In this document: positions 8,943 to 17,260 of the stretch, piece after piece
How positions within the stretch are numbered: position 1 is the stretch's first letter
How the letters are laid out: each line of letters begins with the position of its first letter
Assembly (NCBI GenBank): GCA_000985875.1
Contig: CCRI01000022.1
Coordinates: 1 to 64,000, forward strand
DNA: 64,000 nt
Direction of reading: 5' to 3'
Origin: Neorhizobium galegae bv. officinalis
GTDB taxonomy: Bacteria; Pseudomonadota; Alphaproteobacteria; Rhizobiales; Rhizobiaceae
The notes under the pieces: model-generated
Told to the model about the DNA's origin: nothing
Seen by the model: only the letters and a program-made list of their open reading frames with translations
Database searches by the model: none
Translations under genes and position numbers: made by a program

Positions 8943-10427
8943 TTAAATGACCTTCTCGATATCAGGCAAGCGCCACGACTTGTCGAAATATGGCTCTAGC
9001 GGGCCGAACAAGCGGAAATACATAAACCAAGCTTTACCCGGCGTTGTCGGTATCCAGTTCTGCTCCAGGCCTTTCGGAGTCTGCGGTCCCATAACAATCT
9101 CAATCGAGCCGTCGTTTTGGACTTTGAGTTTTTGCCGGGAAGATCGATCCACGATCTGTTGCTTGTTCTGAATGAGACCGCGGGTCTCGGTGTCGTACAG
9201 CGTGATCGACCAAAAGGACTTGGCAGGGACATTGGCTGGAACGCGCAACCGGTAAGACTTTGCGCCATCAAAGGCGTGTCCGTCGGGATCACAGTAGGCG
9301 GTGAGGTATGCCGAGCCAGTTCCGGGTGTCTTGGTGAGAACGGCGGCGGAAGTGCCTGTGACCTCGTAGAAGAACGCCATCCGTTCATCAAGCAGAGTAC
9401 CATTCGGCACGTCCTGTTCGTTGACAAAGTCCTGAGGTATCAAATATTCCCAATGCGTATCGTCCCGATAGCGCATCCCTGGAATGCGCTTGCTGAAGGC
9501 ACTAGCCTTCGCCATCGCTTCGCCGAGCTTTGCGGCTTTCTCAAGTAGCCCTCTCTGCCGGTCACTTGGCGAAAACGATCCGTCATAGGTGACACCAAGC
9601 GGCTTCAACATAGCTGCAAAGAAGCGGTCTCGATCCTCGATCTGCTCACCATTCAGCGCCTGAACCAACGACTGCCAATACGCGAGGCCTTTAGGATGAG
9701 CCATACTGGTCAACTCGCCCCCGGTCTTGAACCTAAGAAGCGCCTTCGCGCCGCTCCCTGTTGCGCCAAGCGGATAGACCTGAATTTTAGAGAAAACAGC
9801 CTCGACCTTCGTGAGGTCACTATCGAGTCCCCGGCAGAACATCAGGACTTTGTTGGTCCGGGAACGCAGCACTTTTGCGCCATCGGGCAAATTTTCCGGA
9901 GCTTCATACGCCGGACCGACCAATATGAATTCCGCTCCCTTGCCGCCATCTGGCCCCGAAATGCCGACATCAATGAGCGGACGATCCCACCAGTCGATCA
10001 ATGAGCCCGCAGTAGCGCCTTCGGGATAGTCGATGACAATTGGTCCCTCCGTAAGATCAAACCACGCGAACACATAGGGCGTCGTTACATTCGACCCGAG
10101 CATGACGCTGACGTCCCGATACCCGGCAACAAGCACGAGATCGCCGCTCCTCGCGTCGGCGTTGTCGATAAGCATCCGGCGCGCACCTTCCATGCCGACA
10201 ATCGGAACCGCCCAGAGATAGGCTTGCACTGCGCGTTGAAAATCCATGGTATCATATAGCTTATCAACCGTATCTGGCGTCGGAATTCCGAGGTCGAACT
10301 CCAAGTCGGCACCCTGCAGGACTGCTTCGGCAGCAGCATCGTGTGCTGCTGCCGCGGTAGAGCCGACCGCTCCAAGAATTGTAGCCGATGAAGCCATCTT
10401 GAACGCATCCCTCCGAGTGATTTCCAT
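8943..10427 (-). CDS. DUF1254/DUF1214 exported protein
   Basis: 494 residues starting MEITRRDAFKMASSATILG: a twin-arginine-like motif followed by an Ala-rich hydrophobic stretch, so probably Tat-exported. The first half (about 55-180; VQAYLWAVPIVGMEGARRM, TPYVFAWFDL) is the DUF1254 domain. The second half (about 330-490; YLTAYCDPDGHAFDG, FWSITLYD, WIPTTPGKAWFMYFRLFGP) is DUF1214. The length is normal for this two-domain family, whose biochemical role is unknown. It is divergent from a WYL-domain regulator with a dyad between them, which suggests local control. Confidence 0.85.
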   Translation of the reverse strand: MEITRRDAFKMASSATILGAVGSTAAAAHDAAAEAVLQGADLEFDLGIPTPDTVDKLYDTMDFQRAVQAYLWAVPIVGMEGARRMLIDNADARSGDLVLVAGYRDVSVMLGSNVTTPYVFAWFDLTEGPIVIDYPEGATAGSLIDWWDRPLIDVGISGPDGGKGAEFILVGPAYEAPENLPDGAKVLRSRTNKVLMFCRGLDSDLTKVEAVFSKIQVYPLGATGSGAKALLRFKTGGELTSMAHPKGLAYWQSLVQALNGEQIEDRDRFFAAMLKPLGVTYDGSFSPSDRQRGLLEKAAKLGEAMAKASAFSKRIPGMRYRDDTHWEYLIPQDFVNEQDVPNGTLLDERMAFFYEVTGTSAAVLTKTPGTGSAYLTAYCDPDGHAFDGAKSYRLRVPANVPAKSFWSITLYDTETRGLIQNKQQIVDRSSRQKLKVQNDGSIEIVMGPQTPKGLEQNWIPTTPGKAWFMYFRLFGPLEPYFDKSWRLPDIEKVI

Positions 10428-10473
10428 GAATGATACTCCCTACTGTTCGATTTCTTGCACCTTTACAACAGTC

Positions 10474-10497
10474 ATGCTGTCACCATGATGTCAGCAT
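10474..10497. promoter_or_regulatory. Dyad between the DUF1254 gene and the WYL regulator
   Basis: ATGCTG (10474-10479) and CAGCAT (10492-10497) form a six-base inverted repeat, with TGTCA repeated next to each arm. It lies in the divergent intergenic region, 47 bases before the DUF1254 start. A likely operator for the regulator at 10581; inferred from position and symmetry only. Confidence 0.4.
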
Positions 10498-10580
10498 AGG
10501 GCATGGCCATAAGCGGTTGATCGGTTAAACGACTCACGAGGTGATGTCCGTTCATCTCGATGGGAAGCAAAAGGGGCGTA

Positions 10581-11306
10581 ATGCGTAGAGCAGACAGACT
10601 ACTTCAGATCATACAGATCCTACGCCGCGAACGCAGACCGATCAGCGGCCGCACCATTGCGTCGGAACTTGAGGTGTCGTTGCGAACGATTTACCGCGAT
10701 ATGGCAGCGCTGGAAGCATCCGGAGTGCCTGTTTTTGGCGAGCCGAGTGTCGGGTACGTGTTGCAGGACGGCTACGATCTGCCACCACTGATGTTTTCGA
10801 CGAACGAACTGGAGATCGTCATGCTGGGATTACGCATGGTCGGGGCGCGGGGTGGCAAAGAAATAAACACCACAGCGCGCGACGTTGTCGCCAAAATCTC
10901 CGCCATTTTGCCGGATGCGAAGCGCTCAGAATTTTGGACCGCACCCTTACTTGCGCCTGGTCCGGAGGTCTTACCGAAGGATGGCCCAGTGCTGCTCCAA
11001 TTGCGGGGTGCGATGAAGGTTAATTGCAAAGTAGAGATCCTTTACCACACGGCAGACCGTGAACCTGAGCGGCGCACTGTTTGGCCAATCGTTATCGCCT
11101 TCTTCGATTGCGTCCGGGTGCTCGCCGCGTGGTGCGAACTTCGGGAGGCATATCGATATTTCCGGACTGATAGGATGCTGGAAGTCAACCTGCTCCCTGT
11201 GAAGGTCCCTCGCTCGCGAAAGCGGATCTATGCGGACTGGTGGCATCACGAAAAAATGGAATCAAAGCTGGGCGTCGACGGAATGGGTGTTGTCGCTCAC
11301 TCCTAA
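10581..11306 (+). CDS. YafY-type WYL-domain regulator
   Basis: 241 residues from the ATG at 10581, preceded by AAAAGGGG; an earlier in-frame ATG at 10560 lacks a good ribosome site. An N-terminal winged helix (RRADRLLQIIQILRR, RTIASELEVSLRTIYRDM) of the DeoR/HTH_11 type is followed by a WYL effector domain (CKVEILYHT, WPIVIAFFDCVRVLAAWCELREAYRYFRTDRM). The family binds DNA and senses an unknown ligand through the WYL fold. It is divergent from the DUF1254 gene. Confidence 0.85.
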   Translation: MRRADRLLQIIQILRRERRPISGRTIASELEVSLRTIYRDMAALEASGVPVFGEPSVGYVLQDGYDLPPLMFSTNELEIVMLGLRMVGARGGKEINTTARDVVAKISAILPDAKRSEFWTAPLLAPGPEVLPKDGPVLLQLRGAMKVNCKVEILYHTADREPERRTVWPIVIAFFDCVRVLAAWCELREAYRYFRTDRMLEVNLLPVKVPRSRKRIYADWWHHEKMESKLGVDGMGVVAHS

Positions 11307-11479
11307 CGCCAAAGCTTTGCGCGGCAGATTTGCGTTTATTGGGGGATTTTGGCAGCAATGGTTTGATAAGATCTTTCTGACGCCTCTAGGCAGATTAACC
11401 TGATGTGGTGGACCGCCTCCGCTCCCGGCATCGCAATGTGCCAAAGTGTGGTTGTCGAAGTCACATGAGGAGAGCCCGC

Positions 11480-12150
11480 CATGGAGCATGGTTACGATAA
11501 TCGGTCTGGATATCGCTAAGCAGGTATTCAGATTCAGAGAGTCAATTGTGCTGGTGCGATCGTCTGCCGCCGCCGGCTGCGCCGCGACGTTGTGGTGGGA
11601 TTTTTCAAGGCGCTGGCGCCGTGCTTGATCGGAATGGAGGCTTGCGCGACCGGACACCGCTGGGCTCGGGTTCTTACGTCACTGGGCAATGAGGCTGATG
11701 CCCGCTTCTTACGTCAAACCCTATGCCTAGCGGCAGAAGAATGATGCGACGGATGCCGAGGCGATCTGCGAGGGGGTGACGCGGCCGACGATGCCGTTTG
11801 TTCCTGTGAAGAGCAGCAGAACGTGCTCACGCTACGCGTTGGGGGAGGTACACGAGACGGTCAGCGACATGGATCGTAGATCCACGGTTGGGATCGCTCG
11901 AACGAACTGAGCCGTCGCTTTGAGACAATCCTTGGAATTGGCCCAACTATTGCGAGCGCAATCGCCGCGACAGTGAGCGACGGATCTCTCTTTAAATCCG
12001 GAAGACAATCGGCGGCGAGGATAGGCCTGGTGCCGCGACCGAACTTATCGGGCGGCAAACACAGGCTTTGAAGGATCGGCAAGCAAAGTAACGCCTATCT
12101 CCGACGACTTCTCGTCGTCGAAGGGCATGCGGTGCTTCGCTTCACCCAAT
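11480..12150 (+). pseudogene. Decayed IS1111-type (IS110 family) transposase
   Basis: Pieces in changing frames line up with an IS1111-type transposase: MVTIIGLDIAKQVF at 11487, then VVGFFKALAPCLIGMEACATGHRWA, then YVKPYA-stop-RQKNDATDAEAICEGVTRPTM, and finally ETILGIGPTIASAIAATV ... LVPRPNLSGGK ... NAYLRRLLVV near 11915-12115. At least two frameshifts and two in-frame stops make it non-functional. The DEDD-type Asp of the N-terminal GLDIAK and the KNDATDAEA block are still visible. Confidence 0.85.
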
Positions 12151-12573
12151 AGGTGCTGATGGCGTGATGGTGGACGGTCGAGCCGGAACCGGACAAACTC
12201 GGTTAGTGGTGTAGCTTGAAAGCGCGTTGACCCGTCTGGGATCCGATCTGCCGATTACATCAGGGCCAACGGTATGGATACGCCGCAATTAAAGGCCGAA
12301 TACATCCCTCTGCACCTGTCAATCCGCCGAACCCGCCAAATTGCGCTTGCCACGCGAGGGCCGTCCATACATGCCACTGAAGTTTCAACCCGTGCATTTA
12401 GAACCTCGGCGGTTTTGGAGTATTCTAAGCTCAGCGTGTCAGCGCTGTGACTTTTGCTACGACACGCATCAACTCGTCATTTGCTTAAACAGGCCTTACG
12501 ATCACAAGGCATGAAGGTCACGAGAGCGTTTCCGGTGCGACGAGCCAATATGTAGTCGTAACCTGAGCAAGGC
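12151..12573. other. Gap after the IS1111 remnant
   Basis: I see no reading frame with a recognisable domain and no strong repeat. It presumably holds the outer end of the decayed element and the flanking DNA before the TetR gene. Confidence 0.4.
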
Positions 12574-12605
12574 GTGACATTTCTTAATCGAGAGATTATT
12601 ATCGC

Positions 12606-12616
12606 ACAACAATTGT
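12606..12616. promoter_or_regulatory. ACAACAATTGT operator before the tetR gene
   Basis: An 11-base near-palindrome, within the wider CACAACAATTGTGTG, lies 12 bases before the ATG at 12629. The same motif with one change (ACAACAGTTGT) sits in the promoter of the catabolic operon at 26721-26731. The position suggests autorepression by the TetR protein. Confidence 0.6.
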
Positions 12617-12628
12617 GTGAACGAGATC

Positions 12629-13231
12629 ATGCCAAAGATTGTAGACCACGATCAGCGCCGGACCGAGATTGTCCGGCTTATAATCAAAGTTATATCGGAA
12701 CACGGCCTCAATGGCACGACCGTGCGCACTATATCTCGGGCGGGCGGCTTCAGTAGCGGCGTCCTGTCGCATTACTTTTCCGACAAAGACGAGATGATCA
12801 AGTTCGCGTTCGAGGGGGTGGCAGACCTTATTTTCAGCCGAATCGATCAACGACTTCAAAATGCCAAAGGTCCAGAAAGACTTCGGATTATCCTCGAAGA
12901 ACACTTGCCAATCTACGATCATGACGACGAAACCGCCGTGGCATTGGCCTTCTGGGAAGTAGCGATGCATGACCCTCAGCTGCGAGTGCAATTCAAAAAG
13001 AACTACGGCAGATGGCGCGACCGGCTACGCACTGAAATGCGTAACCTCCTTCCGGGTATCTCGGCTACGGAGATCGAAACCCGCGTGGATTTCGCGGTTG
13101 CGTCCACCGACGGCCTGCTCATCACCTTTGCGCTCGACGGAGAAGATTACAGCAGCGAGCGTAGGATCATGTTGCTTGATCGCCTGATGACAAACTTGGG
13201 AGTGGAGGATATGAAGGAAGCTGCCGCCTAG
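12629..13231 (+). CDS. TetR-family repressor, BetI-like
   Basis: 200 residues from the ATG at 12629; a GTG at 12617 would overlap the operator. The N-terminal helix-turn-helix (TTVRTISRAGGFSSGVLSHYFSDKDEMIKFAFE) is of the BetI subtype, followed by an all-helical ligand domain (DDETAVALAFWEVAMHDP). It sits at the far end of, and convergent with, the minus-strand P450/guanidine-type operon; its last four bases overlap the end of the fumarase gene. The shared ACAACARTTGT motif in front of both transcription units points to it as the operon's repressor. Confidence 0.85.
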   Translation: MPKIVDHDQRRTEIVRLIIKVISEHGLNGTTVRTISRAGGFSSGVLSHYFSDKDEMIKFAFEGVADLIFSRIDQRLQNAKGPERLRIILEEHLPIYDHDDETAVALAFWEVAMHDPQLRVQFKKNYGRWRDRLRTEMRNLLPGISATEIETRVDFAVASTDGLLITFALDGEDYSSERRIMLLDRLMTNLGVEDMKEAAA

Positions 13232-14739
13232 AAAGTGAAGGCTGCGAATGCTCGACCTTTCCAAGCCGCCGGACCAAGGGCGTGGATGGAGTTCCCTTTC
13301 GTATCCACCGCCACCATCACCGGCATGTCTTCGACCTTCAGCTCGTAGATTGCTTCCATCCCGAGATCGGGCCAAGCGGCGACTTTGGCTGACCGGATTG
13401 CCTGCGATACCAGATATGCCGCACCGCCAACCGCCACGAGATAAGCGGCCTCGTTCTTCTTGATCGCCTCAATGGCGGCAGGACCGCGCTCTGCCTTGCC
13501 GACCATAACCCGCAGTCCAGTTGCCGGAAGCACGGTTTCCAGGTAACGATCCATGCGCGTGGAGGTGGTTGGCCCCGCCGGTCCGATGACTTCGTCACCC
13601 ACTGCATCGACCGGGCCAACGTAATAAATGGCCTTCTCCCGTAGATCGACGGGCAGCCCCTGTCCACGGCTGATTGCATCGGCCATGCGTTTGTGAGCAG
13701 CATCGCGTCCCGTGTACAGGGTGCCGGACAGAAGCAGCGTCTCGCCGGGCTTCCAGTCCGCAACAACGTCCTTATCGAGACAGTCGAGGTTCACCCTACG
13801 CATGTCTGCGCCAGCTTCAAGACCAACGTCGGGCCAGTCGGCCAAATTTGGAGGATCGAAACGAGCAGGCCCTGTGCCATCAAGAGTGAAATGGACGTGT
13901 CTCGTCGCGGCGCAGTTCGGGATCAGAGCGACCGGCAAAGATGCGGCGTGACAGGGGAATGTTTTGAGTTTGACGTCCATAACCGACGTTAATCCGCCTA
14001 GACCCTGAGCCCCTATCCCGAGGTCGTTCACACGGCGGTAAACTTCCAGGCGGAATTCTTCGGCCTTGTCCTTCGGTCCACGTGCGAGCAGTTCATTCAT
14101 ATCGAGAGGCTCATTCAGGGCCTGCTTGGCCAGGATCATCGACTTATCAACGCTCCCTCCTACACCAATGCCGAGGATACCGGGAGGACACCACCCCGCT
14201 CCCATCGTCTGGACAGTCTTCACTACCCAGTTGGTAACACTTTCACCGGGGTCGAGCACTGCAAACTTAGCCTTGTTTTCCGAGCCCCCACCTTTGGCCG
14301 AGACGGCGATACCGATTACGTCTCCCGCAACCATCTCCACATGCATGATACCAGGTGAATTGTCTCCTGTATTTCCCCGGTCGAAAAGCGGGTCGCGAAC
14401 CATCGAGGCTCGAAGCGGATTATCTTCAGCCTGATAGGCATCCCGCACGGCATCATCGACGATTTCCTGCAGGCTTCGCGTTGTGTCTATACGGGCACCC
14501 ATGCCGATCTTGAAGAAGATGTTGGCCGTGCCTGTATCCTGACAGATGGGACGACGGCCGAGAGCTGCCATCCTGGAATTCTTGAGGATTTGCCCAATCG
14601 CATTGCGTGCCGCAGGACTCTCTTCACGTTCGTAAGCCGCGCCGAGGTGGCGGATGAAGTCAGCTGGATGGAAGTAGCTTACGAACTGCAGCGCGTCGGC
14701 GATACTCTGGCGGAGGTCCTGCTCGGAGATGACGGCCAT
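13228..14739 (-). CDS. Class I (Fe-S) fumarase family hydratase, possible mesaconase
   Basis: 503 residues from the ATG at 14739, four bases after the DUF4387 stop. The alpha part contains RRPICQDTGTANIFFKIG (first cluster Cys), KGGGSENKAKF and GWCPPGILGIGVGG. The beta part contains LLLSGTLYTGRDAAHKRM, YYVGPVDAVG and GPAGPTTSTRMD. Alpha and beta are in one chain, as in E. coli FumA/B/D. This class hydrates fumarate, and some members hydrate mesaconate to citramalate (FumD type). As the last gene of an operon with aminotransferase, aldehyde dehydrogenases and an AtuA/DUF4387 pair, a branched C4 dicarboxylate substrate is more likely than TCA-cycle fumarate. Substrate is inferred. Confidence 0.85.
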   Translation of the reverse strand: MAVISEQDLRQSIADALQFVSYFHPADFIRHLGAAYEREESPAARNAIGQILKNSRMAALGRRPICQDTGTANIFFKIGMGARIDTTRSLQEIVDDAVRDAYQAEDNPLRASMVRDPLFDRGNTGDNSPGIMHVEMVAGDVIGIAVSAKGGGSENKAKFAVLDPGESVTNWVVKTVQTMGAGWCPPGILGIGVGGSVDKSMILAKQALNEPLDMNELLARGPKDKAEEFRLEVYRRVNDLGIGAQGLGGLTSVMDVKLKTFPCHAASLPVALIPNCAATRHVHFTLDGTGPARFDPPNLADWPDVGLEAGADMRRVNLDCLDKDVVADWKPGETLLLSGTLYTGRDAAHKRMADAISRGQGLPVDLREKAIYYVGPVDAVGDEVIGPAGPTTSTRMDRYLETVLPATGLRVMVGKAERGPAAIEAIKKNEAAYLVAVGGAAYLVSQAIRSAKVAAWPDLGMEAIYELKVEDMPVMVAVDTKGNSIHALGPAAWKGRAFAAFTF

Positions 14740-14743
14740 GATT

Positions 14744-15061
14744 TCAATCGTCCCCAAATTTCAGTGACAACAGCGGCGCGTGCTGCTGAGCGCCGTACAC
14801 GTCCGTTTCCCCGATGGCACCCGAAACGAGAGGTCGTTTGATCGTGGCTTTGATTGCGTTGGCTGGCTCGAAGGCGATGATGTCCAACACGTCCTTTTCC
14901 TCGATGCCGTACAACGAGCAAATGAGTCCAGAATTGATGAGATTGACCCGTTTGGCCTCTTCGAACCAAAAGCGGTCTTGGAAAATGATGTCGAACGTCA
15001 ACTCGTAAGGTCCGGCGTTTTTCGACCGAATGACGCTTGCTACATCGATCAGACGTGTCAT
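14744..15061 (-). CDS. DUF4387 protein
   Basis: 105 residues; the start ATGA overlaps the stop of the AtuA-family gene by four bases, so the two are translationally coupled. The text SVIRSKNAGPYELTFDIIFQ and VTFD-like core are characteristic of DUF4387 as I know it. These small proteins regularly follow AtuA/DUF1446 proteins, apparently as a partner subunit; no reaction is established to my knowledge. It lies directly before the fumarase-family gene. Confidence 0.8.
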   Translation of the reverse strand: MTRLIDVASVIRSKNAGPYELTFDIIFQDRFWFEEAKRVNLINSGLICSLYGIEEKDVLDIIAFEPANAIKATIKRPLVSGAIGETDVYGAQQHAPLLSLKFGDD

Positions 15062-16437
15062 GCCCTGTCCTCCAGGTTCACAAGCTGAAAAGGGAACGGA
15101 GATACTGGATCGGCAACTTTCAGCAGGTGATACAAGCTGAAGGCATAGACCTGTCCTGCCTTGAAATCCGAAGGGGAATACGGAAATGCGAGGTTTCCAG
15201 CCGTCGATACACGACCAGGGTAGCCGAAGTGGAGCATCGTTGACCGCGCAAATGAACAGATAGTGTCTGCATCGTCTTGCGTCTTGGCAATTGCCTCGAT
15301 CACTATGCCCAGTTCGTGCGGCGTAAGATCGCGCTGCGGCTCCAGCGCACCCATAACACCATCCCGACCATAGGTCCGAAAAATCAGCTCCCAGCTACCT
15401 GTCGGCATTTGCCTGAAGTTGTCTTCGACGCGGGCTCGCACGCCGGCAATGATTTCGTCGACCTTTGCTATGAAGTCAGGTCCTCTAGCGCCTGCGATGG
15501 AAACTGTGCGGAAGCCCAGAGGACGAGCACCTTCCACCTTAACGAAGTAGTCGTCACTAGGAATGAAGCGTGTTCCTGTGACGCGAACACGCCCATTCTC
15601 CAGCTGTTCGAATTTGGTCTGATGTAGATCGAGCGCACCCCCAGGTCCGGGCAGTCGATATGGGTCAGACTTCTCATAAAGAGTGTGCGCCGCGACCGAA
15701 GAGATTGTGCAGACGCGCTCTGGGTTTACGGTTTCAAGCACGAAGCCCTCGGCATCGAGTGTGCCGATCATACAGTCGGATCCGCTGCCTGGTGTCGACG
15801 CAATCGCAGCGCATTCCAGGATTTTTCCCATGTGAAGCGCGAGCGCTCTGTCGAAGCCGCAATTGATTGGAACCGCTGCAAATACGGCAGGATCGTAGCA
15901 CCGGCCCGCGATGATCACGTCTGCGCCGGCCTGCAACGCAGCGATCAAAGGTTCCTCGCCCATCTGGGCAACCACATAGGTGGACGATCCAACATCGTCC
16001 TCGCTCGCCGGATCACCCGGAGGCAGTGCCACCAACCTCCCCGAGGCCATCGATGATACCAGAAGTTCTTTGGAAACATCCGCTGGGATGACGGCTAGTC
16101 TTCCTGATAGCTGTTCTTCTGCGGCGATCTCCTTGACAATATCGACAGTCCAATCGAGATGAGGTCGTGCACCACAACCACCGGCGCTGCCGACGAGAAC
16201 AGGGATGTTCCGCTCGCGAGCAGCGGTCAGCATGATCCGAAGGTCACGCTTCACCGCAGCCCTATTGGTGAAGGAAACCCCCGCTCCGAGATAGTACGGG
16301 CCGGGATCGCTGGATCCAGCATCGACCGCGATAACGTCGGGATTAAGAAGCATGGCTGCGGCGAACGACTTCTCTGGGAAACCGTATCCCAGGATAGCCG
16401 TCGGTGAGAGAACCTTGATCGACGCGTTCGCGGTCAT
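15058..16437 (-). CDS. AtuA family (DUF1446) protein
   Basis: 459 residues. Typical features are an N-terminal GYGFPEKSF, DAGSSDPGPYYLGAG, SAGGCGARPH, ADVIIAGRCYDPAVFAA and the C-terminal SLYHLLKV. The founding member AtuA is needed for acyclic terpene (citronellol) use in Pseudomonas, but most relatives pair with DUF4387 and serve other acids. Here it follows the SDR by ten bases and overlaps DUF4387. Its place next to a class I fumarase suggests a role in converting or cleaving the hydrated acid; that is inference. Confidence 0.85.
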   Translation of the reverse strand: MTANASIKVLSPTAILGYGFPEKSFAAAMLLNPDVIAVDAGSSDPGPYYLGAGVSFTNRAAVKRDLRIMLTAARERNIPVLVGSAGGCGARPHLDWTVDIVKEIAAEEQLSGRLAVIPADVSKELLVSSMASGRLVALPPGDPASEDDVGSSTYVVAQMGEEPLIAALQAGADVIIAGRCYDPAVFAAVPINCGFDRALALHMGKILECAAIASTPGSGSDCMIGTLDAEGFVLETVNPERVCTISSVAAHTLYEKSDPYRLPGPGGALDLHQTKFEQLENGRVRVTGTRFIPSDDYFVKVEGARPLGFRTVSIAGARGPDFIAKVDEIIAGVRARVEDNFRQMPTGSWELIFRTYGRDGVMGALEPQRDLTPHELGIVIEAIAKTQDDADTICSFARSTMLHFGYPGRVSTAGNLAFPYSPSDFKAGQVYAFSLYHLLKVADPVSPFPFQLVNLEDRA

Positions 16438-16446
16438 ACTGACACC

Positions 16447-17253
16447 TTAGAAAGAGAGAGACTGTGCCGGGATGGCGAGGTCATCGAGATTCATTAGGAC
16501 TTCAGCTCCGCCGTCGATGATGATGTCGGTTCCGTTCACCCAGCACGCCTCTTGGGAAAGCAGGAAGGCAATCGGACCGCACATCTCACCTGGACGAGCA
16601 TCCCTGCCCCCGGCCTGCGACCTGAGCCGACCCAGCAGGTCTTCGCCCATTGTTTCGTAAAAGGTGTCGAGGATTGGGGTCTGAACGGCTCCTGGACTTA
16701 CAGTGTTCACCCGCACCCCACGGTGACGCTCACGACTGGACGCCAGCATCGAATACAAGATAACGGCCTCCTTGGAGACGTCATAAGCCGTCACGCTATC
16801 GAGACCGAAAGAGAGAAAGTGCGCGAGCCCCTCCTTCCAGTCGCTTTTTGCGATCAGAGTTTTGATCATCCCTGTTCGCGCCCGCCAATTTGCACCGGCT
16901 GTCGACGCGATGTTTACGACGGCTCCGAAGTCACGAATCCGAGGCAGCAACGCGTCGGTCAGGCGACGAACCGCCAGGTAATTCACCTGCGCGATGGTTT
17001 CGACCTTGAACGAACCCGGGACGCCCGCGATGTTCACCAGCCCATCGATAGGTTCAGCGATAGCCTGAACCGCTGCATCGATTTGATGGGGGTCAGCCAA
17101 GTCGCACTTGAAGAATGTGCTGACACTGCCTTTCGGCTCAACGCGATCCAATCCGATGATCTTGGCACCACGGCCCGAAAGGTCTGCCACGACCGCTGCA
17201 CCGACACCGGAGGAAACGCCCGTCAGGACGTAGGTCTTGTTTTCATGTGTCAT
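16447..17253 (-). CDS. SDR oxidoreductase, CalA-like paralogue
   Basis: 268 residues, ATG at 17253 with GAGG upstream. Cofactor motif TGVSSGVGA is near residue 11, NIAGVPG near 76, catalytic YDVSKEAV (YxxxK) near 167, and WVNGTDIIIDGG at the end. It is recognisably related to the CalA-like enzyme at 3058-3825 (shared IDGLVN-AGVPG, NYL-R-LT-AL-PR, GAxVNIAS, APGxV-TPIL). CalA types oxidise allylic/benzylic alcohols. Lying eight bases after the P450 gene, it most likely oxidises the alcohol made by the P450 to an aldehyde. Confidence 0.85.
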   Translation of the reverse strand: MTHENKTYVLTGVSSGVGAAVVADLSGRGAKIIGLDRVEPKGSVSTFFKCDLADPHQIDAAVQAIAEPIDGLVNIAGVPGSFKVETIAQVNYLAVRRLTDALLPRIRDFGAVVNIASTAGANWRARTGMIKTLIAKSDWKEGLAHFLSFGLDSVTAYDVSKEAVILYSMLASSRERHRGVRVNTVSPGAVQTPILDTFYETMGEDLLGRLRSQAGGRDARPGEMCGPIAFLLSQEACWVNGTDIIIDGGAEVLMNLDDLAIPAQSLSF

Positions 17254-17260
17254 GTGAGCC

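Noticed and set aside
13228..14739. Reading the class I fumarase as a housekeeping TCA enzyme
   Set aside because: It is the last gene of a dedicated catabolic operon with a promoter 12 kb upstream, so a pathway-specific role is more likely; the assay is given in the findings.
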